Origin: Margaritispora aquatica
Lineage: Eukaryota; Ascomycota; Leotiomycetes; Helotiales; Discinellaceae
DNA: 64,000 nt
Assembly: GCA_007644065.1 (NCBI GenBank)
Contig: VJWN01000038.1
Coordinates: 1 to 64,000, forward strand
Direction: 5' to 3'
Every line of letters starts with the position of its first letter. Position 1 is the stretch's first letter. Below the pieces are notes generated by a model. The model was given only the letters and a program-made list of their open reading frames with translations. It did not search any database and was not told the origin of the DNA. This document shows, in pieces, positions 37,723-49,785 of this stretch. The translations under genes and the position numbers were made by a program.

Positions 37723-38082
37723 AACTTCAAAGAATTGAGAGGGTTAAATGGAAAAATGCGAGATTCGGGAATAAGCAGGAGAGAAGATTATTTTGAAAAA
37801 TATAGAATTCTATATCAAAAGTACAAGAGTGGGAATATGGTTATTGTTTAGTTTGTATAGATAGCAAGTGATTGTAACTAAAATAGACATCCTTTTCCAT
37901 TATGCCAACTTCTCATCAGTTGCTTTCAGAGAGCGAAACTCGCATGAGAATTGCAATAGCGCTTGATACCATGATTCTCGCTTGCTAAAAGCTTGCGAAA
38001 GGAAGCTCGTGATTGCAGCATATGGACCTAGCTTACATCATCAGTTGCTTTGCTACTTGCCACTAATGCCACTTTGTTAATT
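37723..38082. other. intergenic downstream of the ABC transporter
   Basis: No recognised gene. Possible upstream exons of the unrecognised gene that follows may lie here (for example an ATG at 37,902), but I could not join them. Confidence 0.35.
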
Positions 38083-38728
38083 CTGCTGAGGATCAAGAAC
38101 AAGGCTCTCTTGAGGCCAGAGCGCTTTCCAGAGTAACTTGTCCACAAAGTCATGTATGCACAGAGTGATTTGATGAGAGGACGTAAGAAGCAAAGGAGTG
38201 GGAATCTCTAGGATAAGAGAGCCACTGCTGCATTCTTGGACAAGATAACGCAGTTGGAGTTTGAAATCCGATTACACGTCAGAGACGAGCATATAGCTGG
38301 GATATTAGCGGAGTTGAGAGTTGATTGGATTTCCAAACTCTCCTCGCTAGCACACCGACAAAGATGGAACTCCACGTACACGCTAAATAACGAAACTACA
38401 AGCCTACTTATGGCACTCAATTGGAACAGTCGTAAGCTGGCATTTTTTGCAGCAAGCCCACCGCAATTGACCATGACCATAGTGTACTAATGTCTATGTC
38501 TAGCACATGGCTGAAAGGTTATTCTCCAAGGAGGTAGAGGGTGACACCATCGTGTTCACTCCAAGTGTAAGAAACCAGAATAAAGGCGCTAGAATGTGTG
38601 CGGTTCAAACCGGGGACTATCTACTCAAAGAAATTAGATATGTACAACCATTATCTTCTGAAGAGCAAGAATCGATTGGTTGGACCTTCCTGGGTGGTGC
38701 TAGCGAACCAAAGCTAGAGATGAGATAG
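38083..38728 (+). CDS. unrecognised multi-exon gene, 5' end not found
   Basis: Three pieces join in frame: about 38083-38153, 38212-38430 and 38503-38728. The last intron is convincing, with donor GTAAGC, branch TACTAAT and acceptor TCTAG. The protein has an amphipathic stretch (ATAAFLDKITQLEFEIRLHV...HIAGILAELRVDWISKL), a polar middle and an end with GDYLLKEIRYVQPLSSEEQES, finishing at TAG 38726-38728. I do not recognise a family. The first ATG could not be placed, so this may be a fragment. Exon joins with good splice sites argue against chance. Confidence 0.35.
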
Positions 38729-39903
38729 GAGGAGCCAAAGAACAAAACACTGCAGTGGAAGTTCTGCGAGATGCACCTGGATATTAGAGATGACCCTGTA
38801 ACAATTACAGTTATTTTTATGCGCGGACATTACCCAGCTAATAATTTTCCTGCAAGGTTTAATCTATAAGCACACAAGATCAGGTTCCAAATCTGGGCTT
38901 GGTAACTTTGGCTTTGTCAGACCAATTGAACTTTTTATACTGAATTTATGTAGTAGATAAGTTGAGCGAAAGTGTTGTAATTTTGTTCAAATAAATTAGT
39001 AAGATCTTACTAACTTTCAATTGATACACCGTCCAGTCTGAAAGCCCAATGTTGTGCAAATTAGAGAATACCCTGTGCTTATTCTTTGACTTGTTAGTTC
39101 GAAAAGAACCAATACTATTAAAATGCCTCCGGTCTTGGCTAATCTAACGCGATATATTTTTCAAGTGTTCGTATTAAACCAATAAAGTGAGGCGATCATT
39201 AATAACACAGTAAGACTTGTTGTCTGATAATTGAAGATCGGAAATAAAAGTATTGCTTTAAAAACAACTGAATATAGAGAAGTGATCCTCAATCCCTTAT
39301 TAATTTGGGAGTCTACCAAGAAGCAGTCTGATTCACTTCCACCTCCAATCCCCAATCCCAACATAACGCAAACACCACTCCGCAAAAGCTTTTATATTAT
39401 CTCCCGCTCACACGCTTAATTGCTTGCCATGATAGGTATAATCTACAATAAAATACAATACAAAACAATACAATATCCACTAACAACGTTAGGCCATGCA
39501 ATGGGAATGTCATGCCATAAAAGCCATCGCAAGAGCTAAAAACGCCAGGAGCTAAACTTAAACCAAATCACTCTTTCGGCCGCTCACTTTTCCCCTCAAA
39601 GACAAGTTTGTCCATATTGTTTTGGGTGACCATCGCATCTATCTATACCTACCTACCTACCACGAGATTCCCTCCTTATCCGATTGAACGATCGGATGGC
39701 AAGAATAGAAATGTCTGCGCCAGTGGTTCCGTTTTCCCTTTCCCTCCCCAATATCTCATACAAGAATTCTCCGAGCTAGTAGCGAAGACGTTGCTTAGCT
39801 TTGTGTTCCAGTTGTGTCGCTCCCAAACTACGTACCTACCCCACCCCGCCATTACCCCGCCAAACGACCATAGACTAGCCCAACCCTTAGTATTCGCCCC
39901 CCA
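38729..39903. other. AT-rich intergenic region
   Basis: No gene seen. It contains A/T-rich runs and, near 39,440-39,475, a short AATACAATA repeat. Open frames at 39231-39419 and 39608-39907 show no resemblance; the latter probably overlaps the 3' UTR of the homeodomain gene. Confidence 0.45.
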
Positions 39904-42740
39904 CTAATCCTTGCCCTCAGTGCCATAGGCCTCAACCAGACCCTCAAAATTTACCAACCTTGCCCGAATCTTCCGAATCTCAGCATCATTCCGCCTCACA
40001 ATATCCTCTTCCATAGCCCTCGATCGTCCGACCTCTTCAATATTCGCATTCAACACATCAAGCGGATGCTGCGCCTCCTCCTGTAAGGCGTGGATGTCCT
40101 TGCCGTGACGTTCTCTGATCTCCTGCACAGCGCGGGCAATCTCAGCATCTTGCATTTTTTGCGCTTGCGCCATACGTGCATTGAGGTTTTGCACGAGTGA
40201 GTTGTACTCGGATGTCTTGCTGTTGAGCTGGGTGGTGAAGGCTTGTACTTGATTTTGATGTTGTGAGTTGGTTGATTCGAGGGAGGAGATTGTGGCTTTG
40301 AGGGCGGATATCTTTTGGTTGTAGAACGCTAGCTCGTCTTGTTCGGACATGGGACCTGGTGCCGGTGTCGGTGCCGAGCCTGGGGTTTGTAATGGTGTTG
40401 AGGTTAATGGTGGAGATTGAGACGAAGTAGACGGTTGATTGAGAATTGAAGGCTTGGGCGGTACGTAGGGTGAGCTGGAAGATGGTGTGGACGCAGATTT
40501 GGGAGGTTGATTGATGGCTACGAATCCACTTGTGATCGGCTTTGGTGTCTCAGATCTCGCTGCATAAATTGATGCATCAGAAGCTGCGCGTGGTGTGCCA
40601 TTGTGTCTTAGTGATTCCATTGGACCAGGTGGGAGGGAGGTTCTTTTACCCGAACCAGGTGCTGCGGCCGATCTCGTAGGAGGTACAAAAGTTCCAGATG
40701 CATAAAAGGACTCTGGAGGGCTACGAATCGCATGCAACGGAGCGGGATGGGACACAGGAGCTCTTGCTATCGAAGCTAAGTCCGGATTATCCGTATGTCC
40801 GCTTTCGTATTTGAGGCCATGGTTACCCATGAATGGCATTGATGAAGACGCTGCTTGAGGAACTAGGTACCCTAATTGCACCGGTGGGCCTTGTCCATGT
40901 TGATTGAATGGTGAGACGTAGACGCCGTAGGTGGGTGCTGGCATATTTGACTCTGATGCATGCGATAACAGAACTGGTACTTCTGGTAAGGGGTGTCGAG
41001 GTAAAGCCTGCAATAAATCAGCCAGGAAACATGGTTGCTCATCCAAACAACTTACCCTATCTGCAGCACTGATCACGGCTCTTGAAATACTAGCCCCATC
41101 TTCTAAGCGCTGAGCCTTTGCGGATTCTTTGTTGACTGTGCTGCCTTCACGTGACGATCTTCCTTCGTGAACTGCTGATTTGCGTTTCCTCTTTTTATTT
41201 GGTTCATTGCTTTCCGAAGGAGTTGGCGCATCAGCCATTTCTTCGTGGGCAGAGCCCGTCTCGGTTTCAGCACTTTGTGCAGCTAAACTCTCTCTATTAC
41301 GCTTACTTCTGAAGTTGACAAACCAGTTCTGATAAAGGTTAGCAGCCATTCCTTAAGCTTGATGGTGGATCAACATACTTTGATAATGCCCTCATCTACA
41401 CCGAGTTCCACAGCTAGCTCTAATCTTCGCGCGGCACCCGGGCTGGGACCATTTTGTTCAACTTCTGTGTCCAAAACAGCACGTTGAGCAGGAGAAAAGC
41501 GATTAACCTTCCGGCCTCTTCGCATCACAGGTGGCAAAGAAGCAAGCTCAGGCTTGACCTCAGTCATGATGCTGTCTTCTTTGGTGTCTAGGACGATATT
41601 AGAGATTGTAAAACTAAACTAGGGTATCAAGTGGGACGCACCTTCTGTCACGCTCGCAGGAACTTCGTCTGGAGATTGAACATCCACAATAAGCGGCTCT
41701 GCCTCAAGCTCTGCTGTGCTAGGATTCGCAGCGAGCCTCACAACGAGACTGTCTTTTCGTCGGTGGGACTTTGTAGTGGTTGGAAGAACCTCAGGTGATA
41801 AGCTACGAGCAGTTGTTGTTGAGGCCTCTCCAGCTGGAGAGACGCCTTTGAGCGAAGGACTATTAGGGGCGTTGACTACCGCCCAACCTGATACATTTGA
41901 GGCGCGGGTGCTCCTTGCGACAGATCCTGGTGTCGACTTTCGCGATGGTGTTTCGATCTCAGCAGGAGGCTGAAGTTTTCCATGTTGTTCCCAACGCTCT
42001 TCGCACTCCTCGGCCGTCCTGTTAATTTTGCCTTGCTTGAGAGATTCTGCAACCATGCCCCATACCCACTCCTCATCAGGGATCTGATCATCCCCATTCT
42101 CACTCTGATACTGTTTGATTGCTGCTGAACGAAGAGATGCCAATTGGAAATCCTCGTGGTCTGTCCATACCTCCGGTTTCTTCTTATCAGCTACCACTGG
42201 CTTCTGAACGGCAACAGGAGGAATATCCTCCTCCGAAGACTCAGAATCCATCTCGACCTCATCCTCGGGAATCTTCTTCATCCTGTCAGCGAATTTATTG
42301 ATATTTTGGTAATCAGCGTCAATCAAGACCCAATGGGCTTCACACATCGTTGGAGAACGATTGTAGCCTTCTTGTTTTAGTCTGGCTGACACCTTCTTCC
42401 ACCACTTGTCCCATGACATTCGTGTCTTAGGATCTTCTTCTTCAGCCTCCAATTGCGCATCCGTCATACCTGAGAGCAGATTATGTTCATCATCACTCCA
42501 TGCTGGCCCAGCCGCCTTTTCGGTCGCCATCTCAGATGCAATAATGCGCTTCCAATAGGAACCACAAGCTCCTGCTGAGCGACTGTAACCGCGCTCTTTT
42601 AAGGTCGCCGTGACTTCTTGCCAGAGCTGAGTCCAGGATATAAGTTTCGCACCGTCCTCCTTCTCTGCTTCTATTTGCTTGTTCGCTGCGGCGACCAAAA
42701 GATTATGCTCTTCGTCGCTCCAGGGTGCTGCGCGACTCAT
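39904..42740 (-). CDS. Myb/SANT x3-homeodomain-coiled-coil DNA-binding protein
   Basis: Exons, downwards: 42740-41642, 41587-41379 and 41328-39904, giving 910 aa; a further in-frame 48-nt intron at 41055-41008 is likely and would give 894 aa. Start is ATG 42740 (MSRAAPWSDEEHN). Three related Myb/SANT-like modules lie at about 6-70 (PWSDEEHNLL...SACG-YWKRI), 80-145 (AWSDDEHNLL...MCEAHW) and 193-255 (VWTDHEDFQL...AEECEERW). A homeodomain follows at about 389-448 (RRGRKVNRFSPAQRAVLD...), with recognition helix NWFVNFRSKRNR; an intron splits it just before NWF. Next come a basic NKKRKRK stretch, a long Pro/Ser-rich disordered region, and a C-terminal coiled coil (about 750-900; AFYNQKISALKATISSLES). 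It is probably a nuclear transcription factor; targets unknown. Confidence 0.82.
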
Positions 42741-43212
42741 TTTCACGCCGCAAGCTTGACGCTTGCGAAGCCGATATTGTGGGGCTCAATTGATATGTCA
42801 GTCATAATCGTATGTTTTGATAATTGATGGCCACCCCTATTAATGAAGGGTAGAGTATAAAGAGCGAGAGCGTTGTACTCAGATGGACGTGGATGAGATA
42901 TCGAGGTCGAAGGTGAAGGCTCGTGCTTCTGACCGTCGCGTCGTTTGCATTGACCCTTCAAAGAGCGCGTTACGCATAAAATTGGGTAAAGGAGGAAACC
43001 TTCCGGTTTTAAAGCCCCCTAAGTACGGAGGTACCAGTACAACGCTAGAGTACCTATAGGATCTTGATCTTGCAGGGGTTGGGAAATTGAAATAATGAAT
43101 GGGTGGATACCTTGAGATAAGTAACTTTAAGGGGTAAGGTATGGAAGGAAGATCGATCAGACCATCAAAAGGATATTGTAGGTATAAACAATATATATTC
43201 TGTAATCGTAAC

Positions 43213-43247
43213 GTATGGTATGGTATGGTATGGTATGGTATGGTATA
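43213..43247. repeat. (GGTAT)n microsatellite
   Basis: About seven tandem TATGG/GGTAT units, the last one imperfect (TATAG). Confidence 0.9.
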
Positions 43248-43376
43248 GTAAGGGGAGGGTAAGTACGATGAATTGTTAATACCTAGTGTCAGGAAATCAA
43301 GGTGTTAAGGCCATGTGTCCTTAAAATGTCGGGATAAGATTGAGTTAGGTAACTTGTAGATAAGTAGATAAGTACG

Positions 43377-43411
43377 GGGGAAGGGAAGGGAAGGGAAGGG
43401 AAGGGAAGGGG
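43377..43411. repeat. (AAGGG)n microsatellite
   Basis: About six to seven tandem AAGGG units, running into a GGGG tail. Confidence 0.9.
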
Positions 43412-43831
43412 GGCGGGTTAGTTGTGAAAGATTCATGAAATGACGTTAGTTCAAGTTTGTTATGTAACAAGGATCCTTGAAGGTTGAGCTAAGACTTATG
43501 TTATTGTGGGTACGTATTAAGAAAAAGGTGAGATGTACGGAGGCGTATTACCTACAAGTAGGCATATTAGTGGACATATATGCATAAATCACATGACGCA
43601 ATACCTAACCTTTAACGGACAAAAGACAAATATAGAGCACATCTCACAAGACAAGACAAGATAGAATCAACAATCTAAACGGATATATATATATATTGTA
43701 CTACCATGTAAAGTATGCTAATCAATGAAATGCAATATAATACAAAGAAATTGCAACCCAAAATGATTTAGCCAAAAGATTCATACTATACACCTATATA
43801 CTGTAAGTATCTAACACGCAAATAGATAAGG

Positions 43832-43855
43832 TATAGTACAGTACAGTACAGTACA
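43832..43855. repeat. (GTACA)n microsatellite
   Basis: About four to five tandem GTACA units. Confidence 0.8.
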
Positions 43856-44055
43856 TGGATATGTGGCTTTAACAACATGTGATGTGACTGGCGTAATGCT
43901 CGGGCCATGCAAAAGTGTTCTTTAGATGAAACCAAATAACACATCTCGGCCAACATATTCTATACTTCCGTCCCCACTTTACCAAACATTACACCATCAA
44001 GGCACCAATCCTTCCAGGTTTCCAACTTACCTTACTATTACCTAATGAACTAACC

Positions 44056-45793
44056 TTAATACCCATAACGAAACTCTGGATGGTCATCTCCCAAATTTTC
44101 AACTTCGGGCAGCGCCAATCGATCATCTCTCTTCCCCTGATCTCTTTGCTTATTCTCCCACCACAATGCACTGGTATACACGACCACCAGTCCCAACGCT
44201 GCACAAGTCATACCCAGGATAGTCTTCCAACCCACGACATAATACGGCGCTTTCGCACCCTGAAACACCCACGCCGAGATGATACCCCCTACATTCCCAA
44301 TGCCCACCTCGAGCGCTACCGCATAGCCGATCTTATACGACCCACTCAAGTTGTTGACCAACATACTCCACAACATGGGAAGCGAGACGTAGGCACCAGA
44401 TGCCATGAAGAATAGTGCGAGGTAGCGTAGGTGCGTGTCGACCGAGTGTTGGTTAATCATTATGACGGAGCCGATAATGGTGAGGCAGTATCCGAAGATC
44501 GCGAAGCTGGAGCGGTGGCGGAGTTTGTCGGATACGAATGCTGTGGCGAGACACATGACTGCAGCGACAACAAACTGGAATGCATTTAGAATGAATATTG
44601 ATTCGCGGGGGACAATTAACAGAAGGTTGAAGGAAGGTTATAGACGCTAAGGTAGATGAGGACGTACAAGTGGAATCACGAGAGCTTGCACGTGACGTGC
44701 ACTCTGCTTTGGGTCAAATTGCTTGATGATAGTAGGAGCAAAGATGGCGATTGAGTAGACGGTAACTGTGGTACAGCAGACCATTGCAGCACTGGGTTGT
44801 TAGATTATATGTTACAAGCATCAAAGAAGGGGTGTGTACCACATGTAAGTCTTCCAGTCCAAAACAATTCGCTTGATTGACTTCGCATCCAGTGTCTCCA
44901 TTTTCCCAATCATACCATGTCCGCGAACTGGTTCCGTTAGTTTCTGCCTTACAACGGGTGAATGAACTCACTCCTATCAGCCAAAACCTCCCTCTCCTCC
45001 TTCGACAGCCACTTTGCGGTCGTTGGCCAATCTGGCAAAAACGGATACGCCAACAATGTGACACCAACAGTGAAACACCCTTCAATGATAAAAATCCATC
45101 TCCAAGGCTTATACCCATTAGTCGAATGTACACCTGCGATAGCCAGTGCCAAGAGGCCCCCGCAAGCTGTGCTGACTGCATTGCCGACCATGAGCATACT
45201 GAGACGCCATTGCAGTTCATACCGAGGGTAGTACTGCGCGAGGATGAAGACGCTACCAGGAATGAGACCAGCTTCCATGACACCGATAAAAAAACGCATA
45301 GCACAGAGGCCTGCGAAATTTGTCACTAGACCTTGGCCGATAGTGAAGAGTGCTGGATGAGTCAGTCATATTCACACTTTAGAGCTGAGAGATGAAGTCA
45401 CTTACCGAGCAAAAAACTCTCAATCGCTAACACCTTTGATGGACTGGTCTTCTTCAACAGATAGTTACTCGGCAACTCCATGGTGATGAGACCTACGAGA
45501 ACAATAATCAAGGCGATGTTGAATTGATTGCTCTTGGCGTTCATATGCAGGTCCGCTTGGATACCAAAGATGTTTGCCGAACCAATATTGATACGATCGA
45601 TGAGCGAGACGAACCAGAGGGCGAAGAGGGGTGGCAGGAGATGCAAGTCCATCTTCCAGATCAGTTTGCGGTACTCCATTGCTGACATCTCTGGGACTGA
45701 TAGTGGCGAGGAATGCATTTCCGATCCATCGAGCGAAGACGGCGCAACAACGACGGTCTTCTCAACATCGGAGTGGCTGTTTTGTTTCTCCAT
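44056..45793 (-). CDS. Dal5-type MFS permease
   Basis: Five exons, downwards: 45793-45406, 45352-44972, 44927-44840, 44791-44668 and 44574-44056; 1500 nt, 499 aa. It is an anion:cation symporter-family transporter of the Dal5/Tna1 kind with 12 expected helices. Family marks: LIWKMDLHLLPPLFALWFVSLIDRINIGSANIFG at the start, GLCAMRFFIGVMEAGLIPG (TM4 motif), YYPRYELQWRLSM, PWRWIFIIEG, FLPDWPTTAKWLS and, late in the chain, PMLWSMLVNNLSG and AVALEVGIGN. These carriers import carboxylates, vitamins, allantoate or pathway intermediates by proton symport. Unlike the subtelomeric relative at 2270-3645, this copy is complete. All splice sites are GT-AG. Confidence 0.87.
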
Positions 45794-47787
45794 CTTTGCT
45801 TCTTCTTCTCTCCGTTCTCCAAGCTATGGGAAAAGGCAAGAGAGGATGGGAAAGACTTGGTGAGGGGAAGAGAAACTAGATCCTCGAGAGACCGAGGAGT
45901 TGGGAAGAGAATCAAGCGGATGAATGAGAGTGTTCATGCAGAGTAAAAAGCTGGGAGTCGAAACATGGATACAACTTGCTTTAAAACATATGCAGCTGTC
46001 AACGCAAACCACAAAACCAGCACGACAATCTGGACGAACCGAATTATTCCATCGTCCGGTTGTCCCATGCTCACTGCATCAACCCATGGAATGGCAGCGT
46101 CGCAAGCTGTTATCCCTCCTCCACAATTGGTTCTCCAATATTGAATCCGACAGTTTGGGTCGCCCATGTTCTAATTTCACCACTTCTCCGCTCTTGACGC
46201 ATATTTCAATTCCTAACCACTGTGAATGCAGCTCCGTATATTGTATTTCCCCATTGCAGTTAGGGAAAATGTCTTTCGCAAGAAGTGCCTCGGACACAGA
46301 GCCGTTTTGGAACTGCCAAGACCCCGCTAAGGACCCTGCAGCTGCTTGTCATTGTTCTTCGCTACACATGTCAGTACACCGTTCCATTTATTTCCGGGGT
46401 CGAATCCAACCAGAATGTCCGGAATGCCTGCGGTACTCTGGACGGGCCGCTCCCTTGTGCTTGAGAGTGGTCTGAACGAACCGGATGAGGTGTGGAGGTG
46501 CCGTTATCGTGGGTCGAAGGTCTCGAAATTTCAGATGTACGTGGGGTGGAAGTATCCATGTACCGGATGCATGTATGCAGAGAGCATGGAAAAACTGCAT
46601 GAAGCTTTAACCGAGGCCATTCATTGGAACTCAGTGAGATGTTTGCGAGCAAGATTTTCAGCCTGAAGAAGAACAGAGAGTCTTCATGGCTTTCCTTCCG
46701 GCAAGTGCACTGAGAAGCAAGCAAGACTGCATCGTCAGTGGCTTCCTCAGTTGGACTTGTTAGACGAGGATGTTGTGTGTGGGTATGTTCCATCTCACCC
46801 CAACCAACATCTTTGCTGAGGATTGGTTGTTACACAGTATACGGAAGTACCACCGTACAACAGGTTCTTCGGCACCTGGTGCAGCACGAGAACGGGTATC
46901 CAACACCTATCACACTAACAAAGTTTTGGCTGATGTGGCGGTTGGCACAAACATTTTGGAACCCAACCAAGCGGAGTTGGGTATGTGGAGTTACACACAC
47001 ATTTTCTTGACAGAATCATATTTATTATTTTTCGTTTTGACCTCCTTCCTTCTTTGCATGGGAAGGCAAAACGGTAGCCAAGATACAATTGGGCATACCG
47101 GAAGCATGTCCGATGGAAGTTGACCAATCCACTTACCTTCATGCGTGCTAAAGCGGCCGATAGCTGACGAGGATGGCGTTGCTTGCTTGCTATTGTTATT
47201 GTTCTCAGTATGATGAGTATCTTACCCCTGCAGCAGGATTCGAGCAATGATATTGTTTTCCTCTTTAGACAAGCGAACAACCCAGAGAGATGTGATAGGA
47301 AATGCCCCTGATGGATGACAACAACACGAGGCTATGTTCTAGACTTGGCTTTGAAGCTCACGCTGCCAATCATTCATCGAGTTCAACGACTCCCGACAGT
47401 TATACTCCACGGCACCGTTAGAGCTACCAACTCGGGAGATTTCTCAAACCACCGAATACCAGGTTTATTACGAACTCCTGCAACAAGGAGACCTATTTCG
47501 AGCTCTTGGTTGTTGGAAATTCCATAAACGTGAGCTTACTTGCACGATGGTGCTCACCCCAGTATATCGAGTCAGATCAGACAGGTTCATAATTTGGTTT
47601 ATTTGCATTGTGCGATATCAAATAGCAAAAGCTGTGCCCCAGAGCTACCGCTCGTGGCCAAAGGCAGCTTGAAACTTCATTTATAACTGCCCTGGCTGTC
47701 TTCATTCATAATACAGCTCCAGCCCCTCGTTATTTTGCAATCGAAGTCATCAAGCTAGGAACATCGAACAGCAATTTCTCTTCGAAC
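45794..47787. other. divergent intergenic region, no gene seen
   Basis: 2 kb between the permease (minus) and the PTH11-like gene (plus). Several open frames of about 80-180 codons occur on both strands (for example 45924-46475 plus, and an ATG frame at 46415-46666), none with family resemblance or clear exon structure. Confidence 0.4.
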
Positions 47788-49175
47788 ATGTCCAGTTCAC
47801 TTGCCACAGACCCTGGTACTAAAGGACCACTATGGGTTGCAGTTACGATTCCCTTCCTTGCGCTGACAACTTTGGTGGTCGGCACAAGAGTCTGGTGGAG
47901 GAGAAGGGTACAGGGAAAGACAACACTGTCTGATGTCACTATCATGATATCTCTTGTGCGTTTTGTCCCAATGTATATATGATGCCAGCAAAACATACTG
48001 ACAGGATTCATTAGGGTTGCGCATATGTTCAAGAAGTTCTAGGATGTATTGGTAAGTACTCTCTCCACCTTATGTTTGTGAACTTGCAACTTATAAACTA
48101 AAGGTGTTCTGAAATGGGGGCTTGGTCACCACGCAGCTTACATTGGGTTTCCAATGGTCAAAATGGCATTAATGGTAATTCAGTCCTTCCTACGCAGGTC
48201 CCCAAGAGAATACACTAAACCAAACAGTACTTCTACATCTACCAAATATTCTACAAAATTGTCGTCGCCACCACAAAAATCGCTTTCGTCCTGCTCTACC
48301 TCGACCTCTTCCCAATCCTCAATTCAGAATCGTATGCCACGTCCTCAACGCCTCCATCTTCGCCGCCATGATCGCCTTCGTGTTCGGCACCATTTTCCAG
48401 TGTACGCCTATACCGTATTTCTGGGATCGCAAAATTGTCACCGGACACTGTATTGATACGGCGGCGTTTTGGTATGGCCATGCTGCGTGGAATACCGCGG
48501 CGGATGTGGTGGTGCTGTTGTTGCCGATTCCGGTTATCAGGTCATTGCAGATGGGGAAGAATCAGAAGCTAGCGGTGATGGGCGTGTTTGGTTTGGGTGC
48601 TTTGTGAGTGTTGCCCGTGATGTAAATATCATTATATCGTACTAACTCAACGAAGTGTCATTCTAGCGAGCATAATGCGAATGATAGCACTGAACCCGGC
48701 ATCCAAGACCACTCAAATGGACATGACTTGTTCGTCTCCAGCCTTTACACTAAGCAAACACTAGCTAACTAATAACTCAGATGTGATCTCAACCTCCAAT
48801 GCCTTTCTCTGGACCCAAGTCGAAACCTGCGTCGGCATAATCTGTTGCTGTCTCCCCACACTGAAAGGGCCTCTGGGGAAACTAATGCCCACCCTCTTTG
48901 GTACCACACGAGGACGCTCTACCCGCGATGCGTACGAGATCGATACCTTCGACAAGATCAAGAAGAATCCGAGTTCAGGATGGAGAGAAAGCAAGAGGGG
49001 AATGGGGAGTGTGTCGGTCACGTTGAAGGATGGAGATGATGGGCTGGGCAGTCAGGAAAGGATTATTGGCATCACGAAGACGGTTGATGTTGATGTTGTG
49101 AGGTTGGAGGAGAGGGATGGGGTGGGGATGAAGACGACCGCGGAGAGGGAATTGTTTAGGGTCAATAGACAGTAG
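47788..49175 (+). pseudogene. PTH11-like GPCR gene with an apparent frameshift
   Basis: Fungal integral-membrane rhodopsin-like (PTH11-related) receptor without a CFEM domain. Exons: 47788-47955, 48015-48051, 48104-48174, 48228-48603, 48656-48729 and 48781-49175. Marks include GHHAAYIGFPMVK, YQIFYKIVVATTKIAFVLLYLDLFP, TIFQCTPIPYFWD, GHCID, AAWNTAADVVVLLLPIPVI, SIMRMIAL and WTQVETCVGIICCCLPTL, which span seven helices; the tail is cytoplasmic and charged. Inside exon 4 the frame changes between LFP (about 48,313) and QFRIVCHVLNAS (from 48,320), and no intron can absorb it: exon 4 is 376 nt, whereas its flanking phases need 2 mod 3. Other exon phases agree. Either the gene is newly broken or there is a sequence error. 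Related proteins sense surface or host cues. Confidence 0.72.
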
Positions 49176-49785
49176 ATTGAGATATTGAAGATATCGCTGT
49201 AGATTTTGTATCATTAGAAAAGACTGAGTATTGGTATAAAAGTCCAATGCTCTGTGTTTCGAAGCTTTGTAGATCATAAATCCTCGAAAATGATGGAGAA
49301 GCAAGCTGCATAAAAAGAAAGAAGGTGCATAAAATAACAGATATAGTCGCTGCTGCCAACAGGTGAAAAGAAATATCGTCATGCTACTTGCTTCAATAGG
49401 TTTGTTCATCCAACAACTAACATACCGAATGTAGCAATCCTTCAGCAAACATGCATCATGCAGCCACATTTGAGAATGCATCTATCCTGTCTCTGCATGA
49501 TGCACTTGCTGGAACTGTACGAAGGTACATGAGGTTCCCCAGTACCCTGTCATGCATCGGATAAATGCTTCCTCCAATGATGAGAACATGTCCCGGTCGA
49601 GTTCCCAAACGGGAGTATTGAACGAAGAACAATGTTAATGTCGAAGAGTGGTTATATTTGTCATGCTTAAGACCAGATTGCGGGGTCCTGATGATGATTA
49701 TCTCCTCCCGCTTGTTGCATCAAATTTGAAGTTCAAGACGAAACTCTCACTTACTTTAAACTCCTCCACCACTTACCACTTCACT
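49176..49785. other. intergenic, no gene seen
   Basis: Promoter side of the second FAD monooxygenase. The coding frame is open further upstream from 49,648, but the ATG at 49786 gives the normal N-terminus. Confidence 0.5.

Larger units (their letters stand above)
42741..44055. other. intergenic with several pentanucleotide microsatellites
   Basis: 1.3 kb with no gene, between two minus-strand genes. It holds runs of GGTAT, AAGGG and GTACA pentamers plus short TA and AAGAC runs. Confidence 0.7.

Noticed and set aside
41379..41642. Homeodomain gene and Myb-like gene as two genes
   Set aside because: Phase-matched GT-AG introns join the three exons, and neither the second nor the third exon has a sensible start of its own for the homeodomain.
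46346..46666. ORF with WKYPCTGCM as a zinc-binding protein
   Set aside because: Only two cysteines in a short spacing, with no further ligand pattern; the frame begins at TTG, with an internal ATG at 46415 but no recognisable domain.
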